DNA of 64,000 bases, from NCBI GenBank assembly GCA_050942895.1, contig JBMNOE010000013.1, positions 1-64,000 of the forward strand, written 5' to 3'. Both the position numbers and the translations under genes were made by a program. The stretch is from JBNRMR01 sp050942895. GTDB lineage: Bacteria; Bacillota; Clostridia; Christensenellales; UBA1750. The stretch's first letter is position 1; every line of letters starts with the position of its first letter. This document shows, in pieces, positions 53,675 through 61,589 of this stretch. The notes under the pieces are model-generated. The model had not been told where the DNA came from. It made no database searches and saw only the letters and a list, made by a program, of their open reading frames with translations.

Positions 53675-53732
53675 CCGGGGGAGGACTTTGTCCTCCCCCG
53701 GACCCCCTCCTACCAAGGGATTCCTCCCTTGG
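53675..53732. repeat. REP-like element with two GC-rich hairpins
   Basis: CCGGGGGAGGAC (53675-53686) and GTCCTCCCCCGG (53690-53701) form a perfect 12-bp stem with a TTT loop. It is followed by CCAAGGGA/TCCCTTGG (53713-53732), an 8-bp stem with a TTCC loop. A CCCCC block lies between them. This composition resembles dispersed intergenic repeats of gut Clostridia. Only one copy is visible in this window. Confidence 0.7.
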
Positions 53733-53766
53733 AACCCTATGCGAAGCAAGCTGCGGGGAAAGCCCC

Positions 53767-54456
53767 CTATCCCCTGATGAACTTCAGCGCCTTTGCTTCC
53801 TGCGCCTGCGGGTTCAGTCTCATTATTCGCTCTAATATCCGCGACGAGGCTTCCTCCGGCGAGACTTTCTCTGCCTGATTGAAAATTTCCTCGCCCCAAA
53901 ACTCCTCTGCAGTGCATAAAACGGTGGAGTGCCAGCCATATTCCTCGCCGGTTTTGGATCTCTTCCGCCTTCGCCCGCAGATGTTTATAAAAAGCCCCAT
54001 CTGCAAGTCCACCAAGGCGCCCTCAAACTTGCGGGCCTCCTCTTTGCCGAATCCGCCCAGTCTTCTGATATCATGAGCGGGCAGCGGGCCTTCCCTTTTT
54101 AGCAAATTAAAAATGCGCCTTGAAAAATCGCTCATAAGTCCGTCCTGATATGCATCCTCAAAATTTCTGCCCTTGCGCCTTGCCGCAATAAAAAACGGGC
54201 TCAACTCCTGGGTGATATAGCCGCCTTTTCTAAAAAAGACTTTACCGTAAGCGATATCCTGGCGCTCCTCCAGCACTCTCATGCGCCACTGCCAGGGATC
54301 GGTTTCCGGGTCGTCGCTATGCCAGCGCAGCGGCCCTTCCTCCTGAGCGTTCCAGCCGTACGGAATGACCGTAAATATGCCGCCGTCATTGCCGCCGCCC
54401 ATTGAAAAACCGGCCTTTAGCAGCTTGGCGACAAACTCATCATAGTTTTTTATCAT
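53767..54456 (-). CDS. AlkZ-related / uncharacterised winged-helix-type protein
   Basis: A 229-aa protein. The N terminus has KNYDEFVAKLLKAGF and a block DPETDPWQWRMRVLEERQDIAYGKVFFRK, followed by FFIAARRKGRNFEDAY. The middle segment LLKREGPLPAHDIRRLGGFG resembles a winged helix. This layout fits proteins annotated as AlkZ-related, but no catalytic residues for DNA glycosylase activity could be picked out by eye, so the function is open. The ATG at 54456 with AGGTG upstream is preferred over a GTG three codons earlier. It is followed by the REP-like element, not a normal terminator. Confidence 0.55.
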   Translation of the reverse strand: MIKNYDEFVAKLLKAGFSMGGGNDGGIFTVIPYGWNAQEEGPLRWHSDDPETDPWQWRMRVLEERQDIAYGKVFFRKGGYITQELSPFFIAARRKGRNFEDAYQDGLMSDFSRRIFNLLKREGPLPAHDIRRLGGFGKEEARKFEGALVDLQMGLFINICGRRRKRSKTGEEYGWHSTVLCTAEEFWGEEIFNQAEKVSPEEASSRILERIMRLNPQAQEAKALKFIRG

Positions 54457-54535
54457 TTCACTCACCTATATGCTTTTGCTCTCCTCTGCCCGCTTATTGG
54501 GTATCGTTATTATGAGTAAAGAATGCTTTGTGATC

Positions 54536-54563
54536 TTGCGCAAATACGTGGCTGTGCTATACT
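54536..54563 (+). promoter_or_regulatory. Promoter of the CE15-like esterase
   Basis: TTGCGC (54536-54541), 16-bp spacer, TATACT (54558-54563), 77 bases before the start. Confidence 0.5.
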
Positions 54564-54640
54564 TATTCCACAGTCATCCATGCTTTTCCCGCCAAAAAGA
54601 ACGGCGGTGAAATAATATTTCAAGAATTGGAGGGGTCGCC

Positions 54641-55708
54641 ATGAATCTGCCCGGCATATTCCCAAAGAGCTCCGGCTTTTCCTCCGCAGATTGGGAAGAA
54701 GCTCGCCGTCCGGAGCTGCTTCGCCTGTTTGAGGAGCATGTCTACGGTTTCACGCCCACAGAGCTTCCTGAAACAAGCTTTGAGACCGTGAAAAGTGAAG
54801 CGGCCGAAAAGTTTACCAAGCATGAGATCTTCGCCCGCTTTTCAAAGGACGGCAAGTCCTGCGGCTTTACCTTCTTTTATTATCTGCCAACGCAGGCGAA
54901 AAAGCCGGCGCCGGCGGTCATTGCGCTGAATCCCTTTTCAAGGAGCAAGCGGTATGCCGACCCTGATAACAACAACATATACCTAGCCCATGAGCTTCTG
55001 GCCGAGAACGGCTGCGCAGGTGTTTTAGCCAATGTGGACGAACTTTGCGCCGACGATAAGGACGAATACGCAAACGGAATTCTTAAGCTTTTTCCCCGGC
55101 AGGGCGAAAGCGGCTGGGGCGCACTTGGCGCCTGGGCCTGGGCAGGCAGCCGCATTGTGGACTTTCTTTTGAGCCGGACGGAGATCGACAGCAAAAAGAT
55201 GTGCGTATTGGGCTTTTCAAGGGGAGGCAAGGCCGCCCTATGGTGCGGCGCTCAAGATCAGAGAATAGCCCTTACGATATCTGTAAACTCGGGCTGCTCG
55301 GGCGCGGCCGTTACCCGCGGCAAAAGAGGCGAGTGCATCCGGGATATCACATCGAACTTCCCCCACTGGCTTTGCGAAAAATACTCCTCCTATTCTTATC
55401 GGGAGGAGGATCTGCCCTTGGACCAGCACATGCTTTTAGCGCTTTGCGGGCCAAGGCTCTTATACGTCTCCAGCGCATCAAATGACATATGGGCCGATCC
55501 GCACAAGGAGTTTGAGTCCTGCCTGAACGCGAGCGCTCTTTATGAGCTGTATGGAAAAAAGGGGTTGCAGCAGGCTGCCCTTCCGCCTTCAAATCAGCCG
55601 CTGCTCGACGGAAGCATAGGCTACCATCTGCGTGAAGGAGATCATGGCTGCCTTAAATATGACTGGCAGCAATACATCGCCTTTATAAACAAGCACCTGA
55701 AAGATTAA
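54641..55708 (+). CDS. CE15-like glucuronoyl esterase (alpha/beta hydrolase)
   Basis: A 355-aa hydrolase resembling carbohydrate esterase family 15, which cuts ester bonds between glucuronic acid on xylan and lignin alcohols. Typical features are the nucleophile elbow GFSRGGKAAL, SVNSGCSGAAVTRGKRGE, the GPRLLYVSSASNDIWADP segment and the catalytic His in REGDHGCLKYDW. There is no signal peptide or lipobox, unlike most CE15 enzymes, so it may act on imported oligosaccharides in the cytoplasm (inference). GGAGG lies eight bases before the ATG. It stands alone between a promoter and a bidirectional terminator. Confidence 0.8.
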   Translation: MNLPGIFPKSSGFSSADWEEARRPELLRLFEEHVYGFTPTELPETSFETVKSEAAEKFTKHEIFARFSKDGKSCGFTFFYYLPTQAKKPAPAVIALNPFSRSKRYADPDNNNIYLAHELLAENGCAGVLANVDELCADDKDEYANGILKLFPRQGESGWGALGAWAWAGSRIVDFLLSRTEIDSKKMCVLGFSRGGKAALWCGAQDQRIALTISVNSGCSGAAVTRGKRGECIRDITSNFPHWLCEKYSSYSYREEDLPLDQHMLLALCGPRLLYVSSASNDIWADPHKEFESCLNASALYELYGKKGLQQAALPPSNQPLLDGSIGYHLREGDHGCLKYDWQQYIAFINKHLKD

Positions 55709-55778
55709 GGCTGCACCGCGCAAAGACGGTGTGTTCGAATTGCGTGGTTTTGCCTTAAAGTTTAACTGAAAAAACAGA

Positions 55779-55808
55779 AAAAGGGAGCCTTGCACGGGTC
55801 TCCCTTTT
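55779..55808. terminator. Bidirectional terminator between the esterase and nagB
   Basis: AAAAGGGAG (55779-55787) pairs with CTCCCTTTT (55800-55808) around a 12-base loop. T-rich tracts follow on both strands. The two genes are convergent. Confidence 0.8.
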
Positions 55809-55824
55809 ATTTCTGCGGTTTTCG

Positions 55825-56562
55825 CTATCCTTTTCTAAGCGCCGCTGACTCCTCGTCCACATACAGCAGCCAGTTGGGATGCTCCCGCAGCATCGTCGCC
55901 GGGATCATCTGTGTTGTTTCCTCCGCCGCCAGCGTGTCCCTTACGGCCTCCGCCTTTCTCGCCCCGCCCACAACGGATATTATGTTTCGGGAAAGCATGA
56001 TCTGATAAACCGTCATTGTGATCGCCTGCTGGGGAACATCGTCCACGGTCTTGAACCAGCCTTCGCCCATCTGCTGGCGGCGGCAGCGCTCGTCAACCAT
56101 GTCGATCACTTTGAATGCTTCTCGGCTTGAAAAGTCCGCCGGCGGATCATTAAAAGCGATATGTCCGTTTTCACCGATCCCCACCAGCGCAAGATCGATG
56201 GGGTCGCGGCGCACTTCCGCTGTCAGGCTGCATATATGTGCCTGAACATTGCCCAGGCCCTTCACATAATTAACCTTGCCGGGGCTAATCAGGCGCACAA
56301 ATCTTTCCTCCAGATATTTACAGAAGCTTGCCGGATGAGTGTTGGGCAGGCCGATGTATTCGTCAAGGTGAAAAACCTCCACCTTACTCCAGTCCACATC
56401 CTCCTTCACCAGATACCCAAGCACCTCAAACTGCGATGCGCCTGTCGACAGCACCAGTCTGGCCCAGCCCTGCTTCGCGATTGCCGCGCGAAGAATCTCC
56501 GCAGCGCTTTGGGCCGCAACCCGGCCCATTTCATTCGCCGTTGAACTGATAATAAGCTGCAT
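55825..56562 (-). CDS. nagB: Glucosamine-6-phosphate deaminase
   Basis: Converts glucosamine-6-phosphate to fructose-6-phosphate and ammonia in amino-sugar use. The 245-aa product has LVLSTGASQFEVLGYL, the catalytic Asp in VFHLDEYIGL, the lid LGNVQA, and LVGIGENGHIAFNDP with the ring-opening His. The ATG at 56562 is chosen because GGAGG is six bases upstream. A longer frame would add 14 unlikely residues. No nagA or nagE gene is next to it, so it is a single-gene unit. A palindrome about 170 bases upstream may be its operator. Confidence 0.95.
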   Translation of the reverse strand: MQLIISSTANEMGRVAAQSAAEILRAAIAKQGWARLVLSTGASQFEVLGYLVKEDVDWSKVEVFHLDEYIGLPNTHPASFCKYLEERFVRLISPGKVNYVKGLGNVQAHICSLTAEVRRDPIDLALVGIGENGHIAFNDPPADFSSREAFKVIDMVDERCRRQQMGEGWFKTVDDVPQQAITMTVYQIMLSRNIISVVGGARKAEAVRDTLAAEETTQMIPATMLREHPNWLLYVDEESAALRKG

Positions 56563-57006
56563 TTTTTCCTCCCTTTCTTTTTGTTGATGGTCCGCATGTT
56601 TCATAAATAGCCGATAAACTAATGGGAACTGTCATGCCTGTCTTAAAAACAAATCTGCAAAAGCCCTTCTGGGCCGGTTCAGTCACCCGTTCTGCGCTTT
56701 ATTGCGCTTTATGATATAGTCTCCGTCATGTTATATTAGTTATAACCCGGCATACTTTTCATGTAAATAGTCGAAACTTCCGCATATGATGGCCATCAAG
56801 TCCGGCCGCTGACAGAAGTTGCGAAGGGAGAGATACATGCCGCTAAAAGCCTTAGTGCTGGGGCCTACGGTTCTTCTTTAAATTTTATTTCTTTATAGGA
56901 AGATATTAGCATAAAATGCGGAGACTGGCTATATCAATATTGATTTCTAAAAAAGCGCTCTTTTAAGATGCAGCTTTATTTTTATTTTATAAAAGCATAT
57001 AAAAAT
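56563..57006. other. Intergenic region between nagB and the permease terminator
   Basis: No gene is recognised here. GTTATA-TTAGT-TATAAC (56730-56746) is a 17-bp palindrome that could be an operator for nagB. A 9-bp unit GCGCTTTAT occurs twice at about 56695-56713. A very short plus-strand frame at 56837-56881 (14 codons, AAGGGAG upstream, hydrophobic) may be chance. The AT-rich part near the right end precedes the permease terminator. No known riboswitch was found. Confidence 0.5.
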
Positions 57007-57029
57007 GGGTCCGTTTTCAAAACAGACCC
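57007..57029 (-). terminator. Terminator of the NCS2 permease gene
   Basis: On the minus strand GGGTCTGTTT pairs with AAACGGACCC around a three-base loop (one G-U), followed by ATTTTTATA, 36 bases past the stop. Confidence 0.8.
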
Positions 57030-57064
57030 TGATTTATAGTGCTATTATTTTAGAGTATGGATGC

Positions 57065-58513
57065 CTACTTCTTTTCGTTGTTTTTCTTCTCCCCTATGCT
57101 CAACAGCGCGTTAAGGGCTATGCCGAATATCGCCGCGCCCGCTATGCAGGGAATGTCCATGCCGAAGAAGTTGATGTTGCCGCCGAAGGCATACTGGCCG
57201 CCGATGCCGATAACCATTATCGTCGCGATGACGGCGATATTCTTTGCGGAGAACATGTCCACCTTTTTGTCTATCATGATCGCTATGCCCTGTGCAGCGA
57301 TCGCGCCGAAAAGATATACCTCCAGGCCGCCGATGACCGCCAGCGGAATGGCGTATATGGCCGAAACAAGGGGGGTGAAAAAGGATATGACCATGGCGAT
57401 TACCGCCGCCACGCCCAAAACCGCAACAGAGAACACCTTTGTGATGGCCATCGTGGAAATGTTTTCGCCGTAGTTTGTGCCGGCAGGCCCACCGATCGCG
57501 CCGGAGATCATATCGCAGATGCCGTCACCGATAAGGTTGCGGTCAAGCAAGCTCACCAGATCATACCTGCCCTTGCCCTTTTTCTTGGCGATATCGTTTA
57601 CATATATGTCAAGCTGATACATATGGGCGGTGGACTCGGGTATTGTTGCTATCGCGATGGGCATTATGGCCACAACAGCCTGCCAGGAGGCCTTGGGGAA
57701 TGTGAACGCCGGAACTGCGAACACGCCGCGTGACCAAAGGGATCCCTCAAGCGCTTCCTTGGGGATGGAGCGGAAAAGGTTCATGTCCTGCCCTCCAAAG
57801 AGGATTAAGAGCGCCGCCGTTGCACAGCCGACAGCCGCACCCAGAAGCAGCGGCAACTGTCCTAAAAATCCCTTAAGATAACGGGAGAATAATATGGTGG
57901 AAAGCAAAGTAGCAAGGGAAACGACCCACACCCAGTTTGACCCGGCCACGCTTCCCGCAGCTGCCGACATGGAGGGCGCGGCGTCTGCCAGGGCGTTTCC
58001 GGCGAGGGTTAGGCCGATTATCATGGCTATGGAACCCGTTATCGAAGGAGGAAGAATTTTTTCCACAGCCTGAACGCCCGAGAACTTTACCAGCAGCCCC
58101 GCAGCGATTGAAACGAAGCCGGACATTATTATGCCGAACTGAGCGTAGGATATGGCCTCTCCCGGTAAAACAGAGGTCTCGCCGATCATCCAGGCGCTTA
58201 GCTGCGCTGCGGCCTCAGGGCTTAGCCGGGAGGCGATCGCCTCGGAGGCCATCAGGCTTGATACAGCAGTTAAATAGGCAAAGCTGGAGCCGTAATAAAG
58301 CGGGATTTTTTTGCCGGTGATCAATATGAAGCATAGAGTTGCAAGTCCGCTGGCGAAGATTGTGGTGGACACCTGGAAACCGGTGATAAGAGCAACCGTT
58401 ACGGTCGCGGGGAACATGACTATGACCTGTTGCAAAGCGTACAGCAATAGCTTCCCCAGGGAAGGCCTCTCGTCGGGCAGATATGCGGTTGTCTTTGGTT
58501 TTGCCAGTTGCAT
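57065..58513 (-). CDS. NCS2 uracil/xanthine permease
   Basis: A 482-aa membrane protein with about fourteen spans of the nucleobase/ascorbate (NCS2, UraA/PyrP-like) family. ALQQVIVMFPATVTVAL opens the fold, with YYGSSFAYLTAVSSLM next. The substrate site has IATIPESTAHMYQLD and a downstream GGPAGTNYGENISTMAITK motif, as in UraA-type uracil carriers. Uracil is therefore the likeliest substrate, though xanthine is possible. The ATG at 58513 has AGGAGG nine bases upstream. It is preceded by a long leader holding a promoter and a small frame overlapping a hairpin with a T-run. Confidence 0.9.
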   Translation of the reverse strand: MQLAKPKTTAYLPDERPSLGKLLLYALQQVIVMFPATVTVALITGFQVSTTIFASGLATLCFILITGKKIPLYYGSSFAYLTAVSSLMASEAIASRLSPEAAAQLSAWMIGETSVLPGEAISYAQFGIIMSGFVSIAAGLLVKFSGVQAVEKILPPSITGSIAMIIGLTLAGNALADAAPSMSAAAGSVAGSNWVWVVSLATLLSTILFSRYLKGFLGQLPLLLGAAVGCATAALLILFGGQDMNLFRSIPKEALEGSLWSRGVFAVPAFTFPKASWQAVVAIMPIAIATIPESTAHMYQLDIYVNDIAKKKGKGRYDLVSLLDRNLIGDGICDMISGAIGGPAGTNYGENISTMAITKVFSVAVLGVAAVIAMVISFFTPLVSAIYAIPLAVIGGLEVYLFGAIAAQGIAIMIDKKVDMFSAKNIAVIATIMVIGIGGQYAFGGNINFFGMDIPCIAGAAIFGIALNALLSIGEKKNNEKK

Positions 58514-58595
58514 GTGGTTGTTCCTCCTAAGGCTGTATTCTATGAACAGCCGCGCTGTGGCGGCAGACATATCATATATAAACTTTAACTTTAAA

Positions 58596-58721
58596 TCATT
58601 CCCATGTTTCCCAAATTTCTCGCCCATGCAGCCGCATAAAGCCATATGCTAAAAAAAGGAATCCTGCCGCAAACGGCAAGACCCCTTTATTTGCACTGTT
58701 CATATATGGCTTATGGGCCAT
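58596..58721 (-). CDS. Possible 41-aa small membrane or leader peptide before the permease
   Basis: A frame with an ATG, GAGG eight bases upstream and one hydrophobic segment (GVLPFAAGFLFLAYGFM), ending in HGREIWETWE. It is not a recognised family. The frame lies between the permease promoter (58761-58789) and the permease start. It covers a hairpin CCTGCCG/CGGCAAG (58663-58680) that on the minus strand is followed by seven T. It could be a real small protein or a leader peptide controlling an attenuator. Confidence 0.4.
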   Translation of the reverse strand: MAHKPYMNSANKGVLPFAAGFLFLAYGFMRLHGREIWETWE

Positions 58722-58760
58722 ATTGCCGGCCTCTTTATCGGCCTTCAAGCTTGCGCTAAA

Positions 58761-58789
58761 ATAATAACATATTAATTGGTCCTTGTGAA
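58761..58789 (-). promoter_or_regulatory. Promoter for the permease leader
   Basis: Minus strand TTCACA (58784-58789), 17-bp spacer, TATTAT (58761-58766). Transcription would begin near 58754, giving a 240-base leader before the permease ATG. Confidence 0.6.
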
Positions 58790-58959
58790 TACCCTGAAGC
58801 AATATTATAAAAAATAAATCGCATTTTGTTTTTTAATCTCGTTTTTTGCGTTATTTCATTGAGCGGACATTCTTTTTATGGTAGTATTTGATCATAAGCA
58901 TGCAAAACATGATAAACATGTTTAAGCAGCTCTCATCAGGGGGGCGGAAAGAGGCGCAT

Positions 58960-60087
58960 ATGTTTACACCGGAAACCTCCGGACGCTTTGAAAAATATGT
59001 TCATCCTGAAACCGGCGTGGTCAGCTATCTCCTTAAAAACGAAACGGCTCCCTTTCAAAAGCTGTTCCATCCCGCCAGCCACAGCGCCACTTTGGACGGA
59101 CGCTACTGCTGGATATTATGCGCGCATCCCCCCGGAGGATGGATGGAAGGCAGCGCCCTCACCGCCGCCTGCATCGACTTTGAAACGGACGAGATATATC
59201 GCCACCCGGACATCCGCGGCGACGGCGCCTGTGCCGCCCCCCTCACCGGCGAGCTTTATTTCCAGACGGACAATCTAATACTAAGAAAAGGCCCCCGCCC
59301 CGACGCACAGGTGGACATCATCGCAAAAGTTCCGGCTGAATGGCGCGTTTTCCCCGGCAGGATGGCCACCCATCTGACCTTTTCCGCCGACAGAACAAAG
59401 CTGTGCTGCGACATCGCTTCCGGCAACGATATCTATATCGCCGGGCTTGACATTGCCTCCGGAGAGTTTGAGCTTTGGCGCAAGCTCCATGGCGGCTGGA
59501 GCCATGCCCAGTTTAGCCCCGCGGATAACGATCTGATCCTCCTTGCAATGGATCGCTGGCAGGATATAAAAACCGGCCTGCACCATGACATCCCCTATGA
59601 TGACAAAGGCAAGCGCGCCCGCTGCTGGACCATTCGCCGCGGCGAAAACCCGGTTTTACACCCGCCCCTCCACAGCGAATGCAGCCATGAGTGGTGGAGC
59701 GCCGGCGGCAAACACATCTACTACTGCGACGAGCAAAACGGCATCGGCAAAATTAACCTTCAAACAGGCGAGCACAGCATGTTTTACACGTCCTTAAGCT
59801 CCCACGGACACTCCTGCGCCGATGGAAGCTTCCTTTGCACCGGCAAGATCTACCCCGGCGGCGCCGCAAGAGCCTCATTCCACAGCATCCGGTCAGCGAA
59901 ATCCGTGGTGATGCTTGAAAGTCCTGCGGCTTATCATCAAGGCGAGTCCTCCGCCTATGATATCGGCCCCCATCCGCGCTTTGTCTTTGGCGACAGGTAT
60001 ATCGCCCAATCAACCACTTTGAATGGCCCGGGGAAATTAACCGTTGCCTTCACAAATGTTGATCAGCTTAGGAGAATGACCATATAA
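58960..60087 (+). CDS. Oligogalacturonate lyase-like (PL22) beta-propeller protein
   Basis: A 375-aa protein with repeated propeller-type blocks: GGWSHAQFSPADNDLILLAM, HSECSHEWWSAGGKHIYYCD, SLSSHGHSCADGSFLC and IGPHPRFVFGDRYIAQS. The His/Arg-rich pattern and order resemble oligogalacturonate lyases (PL22), which break unsaturated pectin oligosaccharides in the cytoplasm. No signal peptide. GAGG lies five bases before the ATG at 58960; an upstream in-frame ATG at 58888 is less well placed. It precedes the sugar ABC transporter, with a terminator and a fresh promoter between. Family assignment is tentative; the substrate is unproven. Confidence 0.6.
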   Translation: MFTPETSGRFEKYVHPETGVVSYLLKNETAPFQKLFHPASHSATLDGRYCWILCAHPPGGWMEGSALTAACIDFETDEIYRHPDIRGDGACAAPLTGELYFQTDNLILRKGPRPDAQVDIIAKVPAEWRVFPGRMATHLTFSADRTKLCCDIASGNDIYIAGLDIASGEFELWRKLHGGWSHAQFSPADNDLILLAMDRWQDIKTGLHHDIPYDDKGKRARCWTIRRGENPVLHPPLHSECSHEWWSAGGKHIYYCDEQNGIGKINLQTGEHSMFYTSLSSHGHSCADGSFLCTGKIYPGGAARASFHSIRSAKSVVMLESPAAYHQGESSAYDIGPHPRFVFGDRYIAQSTTLNGPGKLTVAFTNVDQLRRMTI

Positions 60088-60096
60088 GAGCGCAAG

Positions 60097-60135
60097 CAAG
60101 GCCTCAGGGGATTCAGCTCAAGAGACCCTTTTTTT
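60097..60135 (+). terminator. Possible terminator after the PL22-like gene
   Basis: An imperfect stem (AAGG-CTC against GAG-CC-TT, with AGGG/CCCT nearby) ends at a run of seven T (60129-60135). The stem is weak, so termination may be partial. Confidence 0.4.
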
Positions 60136-60177
60136 CATCTTAACTATGGCTTATAATAATCAAATTTATTTTCACTC

Positions 60178-60206
60178 TTGATTATCAGTTTATCCTATGA
60201 TATAAT
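60178..60206 (+). promoter_or_regulatory. Promoter of the sugar ABC transporter genes
   Basis: TTGATT (60178-60183), 17-bp spacer, consensus TATAAT (60201-60206). Confidence 0.75.
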
Positions 60207-60212
60207 CCTGAT

Positions 60213-60621
60213 ATATTTAACGATAAATTATATATTCCACCGTATATATCCCTCATTTCCGGTCTGCTCACGCGAAAGCCGGACGTGACACTTTGCGAAT
60301 GCACTCCGCAGCATCACAGCCGTCGCAGTGTTTCCTTGCATTGATAAAAGCGCAGGATCTATTTGCGTCTTTTATTTGCATAAATAACATTTGTATATGT
60401 GCGCAAAGTAGATGGCGACTATTGAGCCAATGCATTCAACCCTTTGTTTGCTGTACCCAAAAACCCGGAAAACAGTCAAGAGAGGAACTCACCGGCGTAA
60501 ACCTCCCTGAGAAAAGACGATGCCGGACAAATGCCCGAAAAAGCGAAGCTGCCTTAGCGGCAACGATAAAAGAACAAAGAAAAACGCGTAAAACAAGGAA
60601 AAACAAGGAGGATGATCCGGA
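60213..60621 (+). other. Long untranslated leader of the ABC transporter operon
   Basis: About 410 bases lie between the predicted transcription start and the first permease, with no convincing gene on either strand. The region has a GC-rich first half and an A-rich, GAAAA-type second half. Small inverted repeats are present (for example TGCC/GGCA near 60550), but no riboswitch class was recognised. It may hold regulator sites or structured RNA. Confidence 0.4.
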
Positions 60622-61572
60622 TTGAGCACTAACACAAGCCTTCAAACTCATCTTCAAAGGAACAAGTGGCGGATGCTGAAGAGGCAGGTTGCAAACAGTT
60701 GGCAGCTTTATTTTTTCGTATTGCCCGGGCTGATTTATTATGCAGTATTCCACTACCTGCCCCTTTATGGCATACAAATCGCCTTTAAGGATTACAAGGC
60801 GATTCAAGGTGTGATGGGCAGTTCTTGGGTGGGACTTAAACATTTTGACACCTTTTTCAAATCCTACCTGAGTTGGCCGCTTGTAAGGAACACTTTGCTG
60901 GTTAACTTTTATGCGCTGATATTCGGCTTCCCGGTGCCAGTCATACTTTCCCTTCTCCTAAACCGCGTGTCGATGCCGAAATTCAAGAAATTTTCGCAGA
61001 CAGTCATATATATCCCCCATTTCATATCAACCGTGGTTTTGGCGGGAATGCTTTATATCTTCCTTGAGCCCACAAACGGCTTTGTGAACAAGATCGTATC
61101 TGTGCTGGGCGGTAATCCCCAGTTCTTCATGGCAGAGTCTGCATGGTTCAGGCGCATATTCGTCATATCGGCCATCTGGCAGAACTCCGGCTGGAATACG
61201 ATAGTCTATATTGCCGCCCTCACCAGCATCGATCAGGAGATGTACGAGGCTGCCACGCTGGACGGCGCGTCCATCATCAAGCAGATCTGGTACATCGATA
61301 TACCCAGCATTATACCGATGGCGATGATGATGCTGATCCTCAACAGCGGCCAGATCATGGCAGGAAACATGCAAAAAACCCTGCTCCTTCAAACCGCCGG
61401 AAACAAAGGCACATCCAACACCATAGGCGTTTATGTCTACCAGATAGGCCTTCAAAGCGGTCAATTCTCGTACACCGCGGCCATCGGCCTTTTCCAGAAC
61501 ATAATCAGCTTCCTGATGGTGTCAACGGTCAACTATATTTCAAAAAGATTCAGCTCAATCAGCATGTTCTAG
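60622..61572 (+). CDS. LplB-family sugar ABC transporter permease
   Basis: A 316-aa permease of the LplB/YteP type, which imports plant-derived oligosaccharides together with a YtcP-type partner. The N-terminal segment FVLPGLIYYAVFHYLPLYGIQIAFKDY and the EAA loop EMYEAATLDGASIIKQIWYIDIPS are diagnostic. Six membrane spans are expected. A TTG start at 60622 is likely, with AAGGAGG upstream and no better in-frame codon nearby; the first ATG is 17 codons later. The second permease begins 17 bases after the stop. No ATPase gene is present, so a shared MsmX-type ATPase may energise it (inference). Confidence 0.9.
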   Translation: MSTNTSLQTHLQRNKWRMLKRQVANSWQLYFFVLPGLIYYAVFHYLPLYGIQIAFKDYKAIQGVMGSSWVGLKHFDTFFKSYLSWPLVRNTLLVNFYALIFGFPVPVILSLLLNRVSMPKFKKFSQTVIYIPHFISTVVLAGMLYIFLEPTNGFVNKIVSVLGGNPQFFMAESAWFRRIFVISAIWQNSGWNTIVYIAALTSIDQEMYEAATLDGASIIKQIWYIDIPSIIPMAMMMLILNSGQIMAGNMQKTLLLQTAGNKGTSNTIGVYVYQIGLQSGQFSYTAAIGLFQNIISFLMVSTVNYISKRFSSISMF

Positions 61573-61589
61573 AGCGGGAGGGTATAAAA

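Noticed and set aside
53671..53917. N-terminal extension of the DUF1835 protein
   Set aside because: The longer frame translates the REP-like hairpins and the end of the upstream gene into Gly/Arg-rich low-complexity residues. The ATG at 53632 has its own ribosome site and matches the family N terminus.
56837..56881. 14-codon plus-strand frame with AAGGGAG upstream
   Set aside because: Very short, not followed by a plus-strand gene it could control, and no known leader-peptide pattern. Kept only as a remark in the intergenic entry.
61143..61589. Long N-terminal extension of the second sugar permease
   Set aside because: It overlaps the first permease in another frame and gives His/Arg-rich nonsense. 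The ATG at 61590 with GGAGGG starts a normal YtcP protein.
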